Source of the DNA: CAAGNP01 sp045603545
GTDB taxonomy: Bacteria > Bacteroidota > Bacteroidia > Bacteroidales > UBA932
Assembly (NCBI GenBank): GCA_045603545.1
Contig: JAZUMG010000030.1
Location: 99,066 to 163,065 of the forward strand
Direction of reading: 5' to 3'
Length of the DNA: 64,000 nt
The position numbers and the translations under genes are program-made. Positions 17,429 to 26,904 of the stretch are shown piece after piece; the first letter of the stretch is position 1, and each line of letters opens with the position of its first letter. Below the pieces are notes generated by a model that had not been told where the DNA came from, did not search any database, and saw only the letters and a program-made list of their open reading frames with translations.

Positions 17429-17457
17429 CAAAAATAATAAAAATTTGGGCCGGCCAA
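17429..17457 (-). promoter_or_regulatory. Promoter of DUF2490 gene
   Basis: TTG (17457-17455), 18 bases, TATTTTTG (17436-17429) on the minus strand. The spacer contains the palindrome GGCCGGCC. Confidence 0.6.
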
Positions 17458-17587
17458 TCATTATGTGCTTCATAGGGTCAAAGGGCAAATGAAGCTGAGG
17501 TCATAGTTCTCTATATTGATGGCGATAATTTGTAAAAATTGTCAAAAAGTAATCTATTTATCTCATTTTTTCACTAAAAGGTGTCAT

Positions 17588-17622
17588 TTTGTATTAATTA
17601 GTAAATATGTATACTATATTTG
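17588..17622 (+). promoter_or_regulatory. Promoter of acyl-CoA ligase operon
   Basis: TTTG (17588-17591), 23 bases, TATATTTG (17615-17622). The spacer is at the long end of the usual range. The leader would be about 25 bases. Confidence 0.6.
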
Positions 17623-17651
17623 TAAAGACTAATGATACTAAAATTTGAACT

Positions 17652-19295
17652 ATGATCCATTATTACACCAGACTTGAGACTCAAATAAAAGCAAATTGGG
17701 AACTCAAAGCACTATGCAATTATAAAGGTGAGCACTTCACTTTTGGCCAGGTAGCAACCCAGATAGCAAAGTTCCACCTCTTTTTTGAGAAAGCAGGGAT
17801 CCAAAAAGGTGATAAAGTGGCAATATGTGCCAAAAATACAGCACGATGGGGTATGGCATTTTTTGCTTCAGGCACCTATGGGACAGTTACAGTTCCTATC
17901 CTTGTCGATTTCCACCCTGACAGCGTGAACGGCCTTGTTCACCACTCTGAGAGTGCAGTGCTTTTTACAGATGATGACGTTTGGGCAAAACTTGACATCA
18001 CCAAGATGCCTACAGTAAAGGCTGTGGTCTCTACACAGACATACTCTCTTCTTTACTCAACCACTGAGGAGATCAAAAAGGTGTATGATGGACTTGAAAC
18101 TGCATTTGCGGAGAAATTTCCTAAAGGATTTGGTCCCGAACATGTCTCTTATCCTAAAGACAATCTAAAGGATTTGGCGATCATCAATTACACTTCTGGA
18201 AGTACCGGGGCGCCTAAAGGTGTTATGCTCCGTCACGAGTGTCTGAGCGCAAATGCCGATTTCGGTCAGAGATGGCTCCAGTCTTTCCCAGGGGAGAATA
18301 TAGTATCCATGCTCCCGATGGCTCATATGTACGGTATGATGTTCGAGCTCATCTATCCTTTGTGCGGCGGTTCTACTGTATATTATCTCGGAAAGACCCC
18401 TACACCGGCTATCCTGCTTGGTGCTATGGCAGAGGTTAAGCCTTACCTTTTGATCACTGTTCCACTTGTACTCGAAAAGGTATTCAAAGGTAAAGTCCAG
18501 CCAATCCTAAACAAGCCTGTGATGAAGGTTATCACAGCTATCCCCGGTTTGAATCAGATTATCTTCAAAAAAATACGTACCACACTACTCAATGCATTCG
18601 GTGGAAATCTCCGCTCTATAATTATGGGTGGTGCAGCACTCAATCCTGATGTGGAGAAGTGGTTCAAAAAATTCAAGATGCCTTTTACTGTGGGTTACGG
18701 TATGACAGAGGCGGCTCCTCTACTTGCTTATGAGCCTTGGCCAACATTTGTTCCCCACTCTTGCGGTAAGGCTATCGACTGCGTGGAGATCAGAATTGAC
18801 TCTGAGGATCCATACAATGTGGTGGGTCAGATCCAGGCAAAAGGTGTCAGCATTATGAGCGGATACTACAAGAATGAAGAGGCAACAAAAGCGGCTTTCA
18901 CTGAGGATGGCTGGATGAATACCGGTGACTTGGGTGTTATGGATAAGGCCGGTAATATCTTTATCCGTGGCAGAAGCAAAAATATGATCCTCACATCCAA
19001 CGGACAGAATATCTACCCTGAAGAGGTAGAGGCAGCATGCAACAATCAGCCTTATGTGATAGAGTCTGTAGTGGTGGACAGAAAAGGAGTCCTTGTCGCT
19101 CTCCTATATATGGATAAGGATAAAATGGCTGCAGACGGCATAGAAGGTGATGCTTTGACAGCCAAACTCAATGAGATAAGGGTGTCAGTGAACAGGGATA
19201 TGCCTTCATACAGCAAAGTGGGTAAAATCGAAGTTATGGATCAGCCATTCGAGAAGACCCCTAAGATGAGTATCAAAAGATTCCTTTATTCATAG
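17652..19295 (+). CDS. AMP-forming acyl-CoA synthetase
   Basis: A 547-residue adenylate-forming ligase. TSGSTGAPKG at residues 181-190 is the AMP-binding P-loop, GYGMTEAAPL near 353 is the adenine/acyl contact motif, NTGDLG near 424 binds ribose, and RGRSKNMILTSNGQNIYPEE near 438-457 is the hinge and C-terminal domain entry. The best fit is a long-chain fatty acid-CoA ligase. It would activate fatty acids in the cytoplasm for breakdown or lipid synthesis. An AraC regulator follows after 3 bases in the same transcript, so the two may form a small self-regulated operon. Confidence 0.9.
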   Translation: MIHYYTRLETQIKANWELKALCNYKGEHFTFGQVATQIAKFHLFFEKAGIQKGDKVAICAKNTARWGMAFFASGTYGTVTVPILVDFHPDSVNGLVHHSESAVLFTDDDVWAKLDITKMPTVKAVVSTQTYSLLYSTTEEIKKVYDGLETAFAEKFPKGFGPEHVSYPKDNLKDLAIINYTSGSTGAPKGVMLRHECLSANADFGQRWLQSFPGENIVSMLPMAHMYGMMFELIYPLCGGSTVYYLGKTPTPAILLGAMAEVKPYLLITVPLVLEKVFKGKVQPILNKPVMKVITAIPGLNQIIFKKIRTTLLNAFGGNLRSIIMGGAALNPDVEKWFKKFKMPFTVGYGMTEAAPLLAYEPWPTFVPHSCGKAIDCVEIRIDSEDPYNVVGQIQAKGVSIMSGYYKNEEATKAAFTEDGWMNTGDLGVMDKAGNIFIRGRSKNMILTSNGQNIYPEEVEAACNNQPYVIESVVVDRKGVLVALLYMDKDKMAADGIEGDALTAKLNEIRVSVNRDMPSYSKVGKIEVMDQPFEKTPKMSIKRFLYS

Positions 19296-19298
19296 TTC

Positions 19299-20216
19299 AT
19301 GCGCAGTAAGTTATACAATACATTAACTATTGCTCAACTCAAGAAGATGTTCGATATCGCCAATATCAAAAGTATTGGCGATGACTTCTATATAGGTGAC
19401 CTGTACTATAAAGAGAAGACCGACCTCCCTTTTTTCAACAATGTCCCTACGAGGATAGACGGTTATGTAGGCCTTTTTTGTGTTTCCGGCAACCTTACCC
19501 TCTCTGCGGACCTTAAGGAGTACCATGTGACAAGAAATACCTTTTCAGTTATTACTCCAGGTAATATTGTCAGGATGGTGGACAATGCCCCTAAGGATGG
19601 ATGTCACCTTATAGCTGTGGTGATGTCAACAAAGTTTATGGCCAAACTGAGGTTCGATATGAACTCCATATTCAACCACTCGATATCTCCGGTAGAGTAT
19701 CCTACTATCCAGTTGAACAGGATAGAGGTGGTGCTGGCTATGAGATACTATAGCCTGATGAAGAAGGTTATGGATTCCAACAGACCATTTGTTGCTGAGA
19801 GTATCATGTCCCTGTGCTCTTCATTGGTGTTTGAAGTGGCAGGCTCATGGAGGGGAAGACAGCAGGAGATTCTCAAGAGTGTGAAGGACCAGAAAGGGAG
19901 AAACAGTGTCCTTTATGACAGATTCATAAAACTGGTGGCCAAATACCACGTCCAGGACAGGTCTGTACAGTTCTATGCAGATAAGCTATGCATTACGACC
20001 AAATATCTTGCAAAGGTTGTCAAAGGGGCGAGCGGAAAGACCCCATCATACTGGATTGACTCGTATGTCATCCTGGAGGCGCAAAATCTTCTCCGCTACA
20101 GCAGGGATACCATTAAACAGATAGTATATAAGCTGAATTTTACCAACCAGTCTGTCTTCCAGAAATTTTTCAAGGCCCATACAGGGATGACACCGCTGGA
20201 GTACAGGAAGAAATAG
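19299..20216 (+). CDS. AraC-family transcriptional regulator
   Basis: A 305-residue regulator. Residues about 30-140 form a cupin-like sensing domain (LFCVSGNLTLSADLKEYHV). The C-terminal 100 residues hold the double helix-turn-helix: VQFYADKLCITTKYLAKVVK and, second, KQIVYKLNFTNQSVFQKFFK before TGMTPLEYRKK, a standard AraC ending. It lies 3 bases behind the acyl-CoA ligase gene and probably controls it or a lipid-linked regulon. It is convergent with the BACON lipoprotein gene with only 3 bases between the stops. Confidence 0.9.
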   Translation: MRSKLYNTLTIAQLKKMFDIANIKSIGDDFYIGDLYYKEKTDLPFFNNVPTRIDGYVGLFCVSGNLTLSADLKEYHVTRNTFSVITPGNIVRMVDNAPKDGCHLIAVVMSTKFMAKLRFDMNSIFNHSISPVEYPTIQLNRIEVVLAMRYYSLMKKVMDSNRPFVAESIMSLCSSLVFEVAGSWRGRQQEILKSVKDQKGRNSVLYDRFIKLVAKYHVQDRSVQFYADKLCITTKYLAKVVKGASGKTPSYWIDSYVILEAQNLLRYSRDTIKQIVYKLNFTNQSVFQKFFKAHTGMTPLEYRKK

Positions 20217-20219
20217 GGA

Positions 20220-21584
20220 TTACATCTCAGATACTATGACCTTGAAGCTCCTCTGGAGCTGATTATATTGTGATTCCACATAGATTGTTGCAGATCCGGG
20301 GGCTATGCATTTGATCTCCATTCCAGATACAGATACTATATCTGGGGCTGATGAGTAGCATATTATATCCTCATTGTAAGAATCTGCAGGATATAGTGTT
20401 GCTGTTACCTTTTGGGTCTCCCCCAAGAATCTGATTGCTACTGGGTTTTCTGTCACATTCTGACTTCCCAGCATAATGGTCATACTCTCGGCAATAAGCT
20501 TTATGTCAAGGGCCATCTCAGCTGTAAGATTGTGGTGGGGATTCAAGGCTTTTATCACAGTTGTCCCCGATTTGATGACTGTTACCACCCCATTCTGGTC
20601 CACTGTCGCTGCGTCAGGGTTTTCTGAGCTCCATATGAGTGTGCTGTCAGACATATCTGTAAATATGGGGTGGAGGGTAAAAGGCTCCCTGCTCCCCACC
20701 TCCATTTTGGCCCCCTCGGCAAATTCTACTGCAGGATGGTCGATTTTCTCCCCCTGTCTAATGGTAAGGGAGGTATATGTCAATGTATCGCTGCAGCTCC
20801 TGAGTGTGATGCTCCCAACCCTCTCCTGGTACTCCATATTTCTCAATACCTCTATATATATAGTGTGGGATAATGTGTCGTGATTGACTGTGCGGATCCA
20901 GGGTGTGGGGTTGACTACCTCCACTGGGTAGTTGGAGAGGTAGAGGGATGTGATGTACCCTCCGTCCCCATCCAGCTGGATGGACTCCTTGTCGAGTTTT
21001 ATGAAGGGTCTGGCGAGCCTGGTGATATATGCAGTTCTCTCCAAATCCTCTGAAATGAATGTTACTGACCCTGATGACTCCTCTGCAGATTCATTTGGCG
21101 AGACTTTTATTGCTACCTTCTGTGGCCCCTCTCCATTTGTAGAGTCTGTACCTATCCATTCGCTTTTACTGCTGATGCTCCATTGGGTGTAGCAGGTCAG
21201 TAGAAGTGTATCCACTCCACCATGGTGTGACAGTGTCACCTTTTCCGGGGCTATATAGAGGTGTTTGCCGGGTGCCTGAGTAATATCCACCCTGGCCGAA
21301 TCGGAGCCACAGATGAAAAGGATGTGGCCTGCCCTGGCTGCCGAATCATTTGCAGGGGCCGTAAGGTGATATTTTCCCTCTGAAATGTATCTGCACTTGA
21401 GCCATTTGGCTTCCACAGATATCCTCCATTGCGAAGTGGCGGAGACCTGTAGTTGAGCCTCTCCACCCACCCTGTCAAAATGGATCTCGTAGGTAGAAAT
21501 ATCTATATGGTCCACGTGGTGGCGTTTGCTGCAGGAGCATAAGCATAGAATAGCAATAAAAATATATAAATATCTTAACATCAA
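20220..21584 (-). CDS. BACON / Ig-like domain surface lipoprotein
   Basis: A 454-residue lipoprotein; LCLCSCSKR gives the modified Cys near residue 18. Three successive BACON-like domains of about 85 residues are visible, each with the W-I/L pattern (SQWRISVEAKWLK; TQWSISSKSEWIG; NPTPWIRTVNHD), followed by a BIG2-type Ig domain (SENPDAATVDQNGVVTVIKSG) and a C-terminal Ig-like domain. BACON domains usually present carbohydrate-active modules at the surface, but no catalytic domain is present, so this is likely a binding or spacer protein. It is divergent from the DUF4493/PCMD operon, with 90 bases between the ORFs, and may be co-regulated. Confidence 0.75.
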   Translation of the reverse strand: MMLRYLYIFIAILCLCSCSKRHHVDHIDISTYEIHFDRVGGEAQLQVSATSQWRISVEAKWLKCRYISEGKYHLTAPANDSAARAGHILFICGSDSARVDITQAPGKHLYIAPEKVTLSHHGGVDTLLLTCYTQWSISSKSEWIGTDSTNGEGPQKVAIKVSPNESAEESSGSVTFISEDLERTAYITRLARPFIKLDKESIQLDGDGGYITSLYLSNYPVEVVNPTPWIRTVNHDTLSHTIYIEVLRNMEYQERVGSITLRSCSDTLTYTSLTIRQGEKIDHPAVEFAEGAKMEVGSREPFTLHPIFTDMSDSTLIWSSENPDAATVDQNGVVTVIKSGTTVIKALNPHHNLTAEMALDIKLIAESMTIMLGSQNVTENPVAIRFLGETQKVTATLYPADSYNEDIICYSSAPDIVSVSGMEIKCIAPGSATIYVESQYNQLQRSFKVIVSEM

Positions 21585-21631
21585 TTCTTCATCAAAAGTA
21601 TCCCAAAAGTAGTGAAATTTTAGGAAACTGA

Positions 21632-21659
21632 TTGTTTTTTCAAAGTTTTCTTATATTTG
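21632..21659 (+). promoter_or_regulatory. Promoter of the DUF4493/PCMD operon
   Basis: TTG (21632-21634), 17 bases, TATATTTG (21652-21659). It lies 23 bases before the ATG at 21682. No other convincing promoter is seen before the terminator at 32.86 kb. Confidence 0.65.
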
Positions 21660-21681
21660 TGCGGTTTTTTGCTTTGTGCAA

Positions 21682-22575
21682 ATGTGTAAAAAAATATATA
21701 AAATGCTTAAACACAAGGGCTTGTTTATATGGATGATGATTGTGAATATCATTGCCCTCCCTTCGTGCCATAAAGGGTGCCTTGATGACCCTGAAATGGG
21801 CAAAGTAAGCATTACACTATCAAGAGATTCAGAGATAGAGGTGAGGTCTTCATCAGATGCCGGGGATGTGGAGTTCAAATTTATAGGTCTCAACGGATAC
21901 GGCTCGTCACCTGAGTTCATCCCATATACCGGAGAAGGGATGGAGGCGCAGTGGTATTTCGGCATATACAGGCTGTATGCACAGACTTGTTCACTTGAAG
22001 AGGCTGAGCTCGGTTTCGGTTGTGTGAGACACGACGGGACAAGTGAGCCATTTACCATTGTGAACGGTCAGGTGGTCCCTGTGTCGGCTGTGGTCTGCCG
22101 GGTGTCCAATTGCAGGGTTACTGTAAACTTCGATATGTCGATGTATGAGGCTTTTGCCGATTTCAAGTTTTTCGTAAGGACAGTCAAGGTCCCTGTTGAG
22201 GGTGAAGAGACAGTGTCTGATGGAGATACCGAAGAGGACAATGTGCTCAGGACACTTGAGTTCAATAAAAACGGCATAGGGTATTATAACCTCTATGATA
22301 CACCTCTCAACCTTGAATATATCCTTTCAGTGAGGGCCAATGGTGCAGAGGAGTATGTGGAGACAGCCAGAGGTTATCTGCAGAAAGAGGAGAGTGGGGC
22401 AGAGCCTGCAATCCTGGCAGCGGGAGATGCAGTCACATTCAATGTGAGATATACAGGTCAGATTGATAACCCATCTTCAAATCTTGTTTTTGTAATTGAC
22501 GGTATGCGATATCCGTCAGAAAATGGCATAACACTCCCCGACTACTCGGAGGGGGGGGTAAATGAGGAGAGTTAG
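21682..22575 (+). CDS. DUF4493-type surface lipoprotein
   Basis: About 297 residues from ATG 21682 (a GTG six bases earlier and an ATG at 21703 are alternatives). IIALPSC is a plausible lipobox. The mature part resembles DUF4493: a VSITLSRDSEIEVRSS strand, an Ig-like fold with an IYRLYAQTCSLEEAELGFG segment, and VCRVSNCRVTVNFDMSMYEAF, the paired-Cys strand also seen in the three paralogues downstream. No catalytic motif. It is the first gene of the seven-gene operon. Its last codons run through eight consecutive G bases (22551-22558), and its end overlaps the next gene by 14 bases. Confidence 0.75.
   Translation: MCKKIYKMLKHKGLFIWMMIVNIIALPSCHKGCLDDPEMGKVSITLSRDSEIEVRSSSDAGDVEFKFIGLNGYGSSPEFIPYTGEGMEAQWYFGIYRLYAQTCSLEEAELGFGCVRHDGTSEPFTIVNGQVVPVSAVVCRVSNCRVTVNFDMSMYEAFADFKFFVRTVKVPVEGEETVSDGDTEEDNVLRTLEFNKNGIGYYNLYDTPLNLEYILSVRANGAEEYVETARGYLQKEESGAEPAILAAGDAVTFNVRYTGQIDNPSSNLVFVIDGMRYPSENGITLPDYSEGGVNEES
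22551..22558 (+). repeat. G8 homopolymer at the overlap of two surface genes
   Basis: Eight G bases preceded by GGA lie five codons from the end of the DUF4493 gene and 3 bases before the next ATG. Loss of one G would put the first gene in frame with the second, giving a fused product of about 970 residues. The tract could also act as an unusually strong purine-rich ribosome-binding region. Confidence 0.8.
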
Positions 22576-24604
22576 AATGGCAGGACACTTCAGATATATA
22601 GTGTGGAAATTTGTTGCACTGATGGCAACATCCCTTTTGGTATTGTCCTGCTCGGGGATTGACACCCCAGATGTACCTCATACAGGCAAATATCCTGTAA
22701 CAATCTCCGTAGAGCAGTCTCCCCTTACCAGAATATCGGCCGGGGGCAATAATGAACTTTCTCTTATCTGGAGTGAGTCGGATATGTTGAGGGTAACCGC
22801 TGTAAATCAAGAGGAGAGTGCTTTTTCAAACCTGAGGGTCAGCACTTTGAGCGGCGATCCGGTAGGCAAAAAAGCAGCTTTTGCCGGCTTTGTCGCAATG
22901 GAGGATGCACCGCAGTACTGTTATTTTACATATCCGGCATCAGATGCCATTACTGTGAAAGATGGCAAGATAGTGGCAAGATACGATATACAGGATGGGA
23001 CCCACAAGCCACTTCTCTATTCCAAAGAGACATATACCCAGAATGGCGATATTGAGTCACAACTCAAATTTGCAGGGGCAATGCTCAAAGTGACCCTTAA
23101 GAATATGGCAGAGGGGGTCTGCAGCCTTGCATTTTTCGGCAATCAGTCTGAGAAGATATCTCCACTTACCATTACCCCCGGTGATGGTGCAGACACTTAT
23201 ACCATATCATCAGGCGCAGAAGCTGTATCATTTATAAAGATACCTGTGCAACAGAATGGCCCTACATACATATCACTTCCTACTGTGGAACTGCCACAAG
23301 GATTCAGTATTGCCATAATAAGAAAAATAGGGGGTGTGGAGGAGCAGTCTATCCACAGCTTCTCTTTCGCTGGAGGCAATACCTCTTTGGATAGAGGGGA
23401 GATATTCCCTATTGTGATAGATATGGGTAGTGAATTTGATGTCTCCGGCTTCTCTGTCTCTGACCCAGTGTGGAGACATGCCACCAATTCAAACGGTCTT
23501 CTGACCGGAACAGAGGTGTCGTTCAAAATGAAGAAAAACGGACTTGCTGACTCCAGAATAGAGGAGTGGGGTGCAGAACTGAAGGATGAGTATGGAAATA
23601 CCGTAAGGACACTGACCTGTACTGCAGATGCAAATAAATTGGATGGAGTTCAGGAGATTGTCCTGAATGTGGCAAACGACCTCGCTTTCCTTAAAGAGGG
23701 CACATACTACTTCCAGCCATACTACAAGGCGTTCGGCAGTGGAAAACAGAGTATAGGTAATACTCTGGAGATGGTGGTGGATGCGAAGCCTGATGTAGAA
23801 CTGACTATCGGTGGGTACACTTCGTATGACAAATATCTCTCAAAGGAGAAGAAGGGTGATGGCACTCTGGTGGCCAACAGCCTGTCCAACTATATTATCT
23901 ATGATGTAAACACTACCATCAACGTCGATCCGAGTGCCCTTGTATCATATGAAGTGAATATGAACAATGGTGAAGAGGTACTCGATTGGTCCGGTTCCAA
24001 TAAGATAATTTTTGGAGATGGGGGTGAATTTGAGAGGGATCCTTTCATGAAGCATACATTCTCAGCTAAAGCATCTGTCTCTCTTAAAGGAGGTATAGCA
24101 CTGTCCAATATTTCTGCATCCAAAGACTTCCACCTTACAGGACTTCCTCTTGAAGCGGACTTTTCATATGGAGCAGAAGCCTATTCAGGCTGGTATACAA
24201 TAAATGGAAGTTTTGATGGAAGCTGCGTGCTTTTTGGTGAATCTGGAACAAGCGGATTGCGTTCACCATCCTTCTATCTTCCTACTGGAAGTATAAATGT
24301 GAAGACACAATATGATGGGTGTTCGCGTGCGACGACTGGTTTTGGCGGAAATGATAAGAGGGATGTTTATTTTATCACCTGTGCTGCCAATGAGGGAAGT
24401 GTAAAGTTCGGCTCCAATAAGGTAAGTGCCCACTATAATTCTAATTATCCTGGAGCTCCGGGGGGGTATCTTGATTTATCCCCAACGATGACGCTGACAA
24501 CCTCGGCACCATCGCTGATGTATGCAGCTAACAACTATAAATACTGGATTGGAACAGTGCATAGTGTAGTGATACATAAAGTCAAAATAGTTTACTCAGA
24601 ATAA
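22562..24604 (+). CDS. Fimbrillin-like surface lipoprotein
   Basis: A 680-residue lipoprotein: SLLVLSCSG gives a modified Cys near residue 30, with a second possible start at residue 6. Residues about 40-300 look like a fimbrillin/Mfa-like domain: SLIWSESDMLRVTAVN, then YCYFTYPAS, then LKFAGAMLKVTLKNM, then GNTSLDRGEIFPIVIDM, in the order usual for that family. The C-terminal 370 residues are beta-rich with a final FITCAANEGSVKF segment and are not recognised. The gene overlaps the DUF4493 gene by 14 bases. It could be a fimbrial subunit, a tip adhesin or a sugar-binding surface protein. Confidence 0.7.
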   Translation: MRRVRMAGHFRYIVWKFVALMATSLLVLSCSGIDTPDVPHTGKYPVTISVEQSPLTRISAGGNNELSLIWSESDMLRVTAVNQEESAFSNLRVSTLSGDPVGKKAAFAGFVAMEDAPQYCYFTYPASDAITVKDGKIVARYDIQDGTHKPLLYSKETYTQNGDIESQLKFAGAMLKVTLKNMAEGVCSLAFFGNQSEKISPLTITPGDGADTYTISSGAEAVSFIKIPVQQNGPTYISLPTVELPQGFSIAIIRKIGGVEEQSIHSFSFAGGNTSLDRGEIFPIVIDMGSEFDVSGFSVSDPVWRHATNSNGLLTGTEVSFKMKKNGLADSRIEEWGAELKDEYGNTVRTLTCTADANKLDGVQEIVLNVANDLAFLKEGTYYFQPYYKAFGSGKQSIGNTLEMVVDAKPDVELTIGGYTSYDKYLSKEKKGDGTLVANSLSNYIIYDVNTTINVDPSALVSYEVNMNNGEEVLDWSGSNKIIFGDGGEFERDPFMKHTFSAKASVSLKGGIALSNISASKDFHLTGLPLEADFSYGAEAYSGWYTINGSFDGSCVLFGESGTSGLRSPSFYLPTGSINVKTQYDGCSRATTGFGGNDKRDVYFITCAANEGSVKFGSNKVSAHYNSNYPGAPGGYLDLSPTMTLTTSAPSLMYAANNYKYWIGTVHSVVIHKVKIVYSE

Positions 24605-24615
24605 AGGAAATATAC

Positions 24616-26880
24616 ATGATAAAGTATCTGAAATATTCATTGATAGCGGCAATGACCATACTTCTGGCCTCCTGCACCAGGGTAGAACCCGATGGTGACG
24701 GACTTGGTGGAGAGGCATTGCTGCAGATAGGTCTCTCTCTGGATGAGGGTGTGGTGATAACCCCCACCAGAAGTTCAGATGAGGGTGTTAAGCCGATGGA
24801 TCCCGAAACTATCCCCGATGTGGACAGCCTCTATGTCGAGCTGTACCGTGAGGGCAAGCGCCTCTATTTTGGCAAATATGAAGAGGCAAAAGCCAGACAG
24901 TTCAGGGTAAACGCAGGCAACTGGAGGCTTCTGGCATTTCATGGCGACTCTACAGGGTGTGGATTTGACAAACCATTTTTCTTTACTCAGGAGGATTTTA
25001 CAGTCGATGGTGGTCTTGACGAAAATGGAGAACCTAACCTTACCACAGTGGAGGCTGTTGCTAAGGTGGAAAATGTGAGGATAGCTGTAAATTTTGACGA
25101 GACGGTACCAGGATCATATTACGACTATTTCGTGAGATTTTCAAATGTTGATACACTTGAATCGAGAGATCCTATCAAGTACAAGCAGATTCTCAGATAC
25201 AAAAAGGGTGAGACAAGGGACGCATATATGATGGCTACAGAGCAGCTCAAGATAGAGTTTATGGCACAGCTTGAATATGGAGTGGAGAGTAGCTGGAAGG
25301 TGGCAAATCTCGGTACAGTGGCAGTAGCGAACAATGACTTCCTTACAGTCAATATAAGTGTGAAGGATCCGCGGTATGGAATACTTGATGTCGATATCAA
25401 AAGGGATGAGAATATAGTCAGAAAAGATTCAGAGGTGGAGATCCTGGAGGTGTGGACCCCTCAGGAGGCACCCAAAGTGGTGGCTGCAGGATTTGTGGAT
25501 GGCAACCATGCTGTAGTGGAGGGTGATGAGGCTGGAAACTCTGCCGCCATATCTGTTGTGGCAAGAGGCGGTCTTGCAAACTTCTTCCTCACTTTCAACT
25601 CCTGCAACGGCCTTGATGTCCCTATCGGTGTTCCTGTTGACCTGGCGAATCCTTCGGCTGAAAATGCTGCCCATATTGCAAAACTGATGGCAGCAGGTCT
25701 TGAGTGGGATGATGATATGCTTGGCAACCGTTCACTTACATATATGAAGATGTCTGCATTCTTCAAGAGCCTTAATGACCAGAACAGATCCATTAAGGAG
25801 GAGAAACCATTGGCATCTTTTGTGATAGAGGTGGTGGATGAAGTGGGCAAATCGACTACAGAGACACTTGTTGCCACTGCATACCCTATTAAGCAGACTC
25901 TCTCAATACCTGAAGGTAGGGTGTGGTCACGAAAAATAGTTTCACCTCTAGCCACCATCACCAGAGGTCTGGGTAAACTTTTCAAACTCCAGGTGAGCAG
26001 CGACGGTCAGAACTGGAGCGACCTTACAGGTTTTGTCAAGTTGGAAAACAATACTCTTGACTACGGAACTTTGGCAGTGGAGCCTGCTACCACATATTAC
26101 TACAGGTCTATCTATAACAATAACCCCGACCTGGTGTCAAATACAGTCTCTGTTACCACAGAGTCGCCTCTGCAGGTAGGTAATCCGGGATTTGAGGAGT
26201 ATCACGATGAGATTATGCACGTCTCACCTCAGGGTTGGTTATATGATTATGACAGAACCTGGTATCTCCCTTACAGTGCGGGTGATGCAAACCCCTGGTG
26301 GGCAGTGAACAGCAAAAAGACTATGCCTGACGGTCACACTGCTTGGACATCCAACTGGTGCAAGAACTTCCCCTGTACAGCCTATTCTACAGATGCACAT
26401 TCGGGGACAAAGTCGGCTATGGTCTATACAGTAAATGTAGGTGACGGAAATACAGATGGTACAGCTATCGGCTCAAACACTCCGGGAGAGATATGGATCG
26501 GAAAGGCTAATGACAATGGAGACCACACCCAGGATGGCCGCCCATTTGCAAGCCGTCCCGCTTCTCTGAAGTTCTGGTACAAATATGCTCCACACCAGTC
26601 AGAGACATTTGTGGTCAATGTTGTCCTTAAAGATGCAGGTGGAAATGTCATAGCAAATGTGACAGAGTCGGGTTTGGGTAAACAGAGCAGATGGACACAG
26701 CATGAGCTCCCTATTGTTTATGATGTGGAAGATTCCAGAGCAGCAACGCTCTATATAAGTTTCAAGTCAGCTGCCAGTGGAAAAGTCCAGGTGGCCAAGA
26801 CCATAGAAGTTGCAGGGTCGGATCAGAAGGCCCACATTGGTTCAGTATTGAGAATTGACGATATAGAATTGACTTATTAA
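24616..26880 (+). CDS. DUF4493 plus PCMD-like surface lipoprotein
   Basis: A 754-residue lipoprotein; ILLASCTRV gives the modified Cys at residue 20. Residues about 35-260 form the DUF4493 region, with FHGDSTGCGFDKPFFF and VENVRIAVNFDETV as the paralogous landmarks. A middle part (about 290-520) has Ig/fibronectin-like strands (YYYRSIYNNNPDLVSN). Residues about 525-754 form a jelly-roll-like PCMD-type domain: VGNPGFEEYHDE, LKFWYKYAP, and a final GSVLRIDDIELTY. PCMD is thought to act in carbohydrate binding or processing. The C-terminal domain is more diverged than those of the two other PCMD proteins in the operon. Confidence 0.75.
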   Translation: MIKYLKYSLIAAMTILLASCTRVEPDGDGLGGEALLQIGLSLDEGVVITPTRSSDEGVKPMDPETIPDVDSLYVELYREGKRLYFGKYEEAKARQFRVNAGNWRLLAFHGDSTGCGFDKPFFFTQEDFTVDGGLDENGEPNLTTVEAVAKVENVRIAVNFDETVPGSYYDYFVRFSNVDTLESRDPIKYKQILRYKKGETRDAYMMATEQLKIEFMAQLEYGVESSWKVANLGTVAVANNDFLTVNISVKDPRYGILDVDIKRDENIVRKDSEVEILEVWTPQEAPKVVAAGFVDGNHAVVEGDEAGNSAAISVVARGGLANFFLTFNSCNGLDVPIGVPVDLANPSAENAAHIAKLMAAGLEWDDDMLGNRSLTYMKMSAFFKSLNDQNRSIKEEKPLASFVIEVVDEVGKSTTETLVATAYPIKQTLSIPEGRVWSRKIVSPLATITRGLGKLFKLQVSSDGQNWSDLTGFVKLENNTLDYGTLAVEPATTYYYRSIYNNNPDLVSNTVSVTTESPLQVGNPGFEEYHDEIMHVSPQGWLYDYDRTWYLPYSAGDANPWWAVNSKKTMPDGHTAWTSNWCKNFPCTAYSTDAHSGTKSAMVYTVNVGDGNTDGTAIGSNTPGEIWIGKANDNGDHTQDGRPFASRPASLKFWYKYAPHQSETFVVNVVLKDAGGNVIANVTESGLGKQSRWTQHELPIVYDVEDSRAATLYISFKSAASGKVQVAKTIEVAGSDQKAHIGSVLRIDDIELTY

Positions 26881-26904
26881 TTTGGAAATAAAAAGTATAT
26901 AGAT

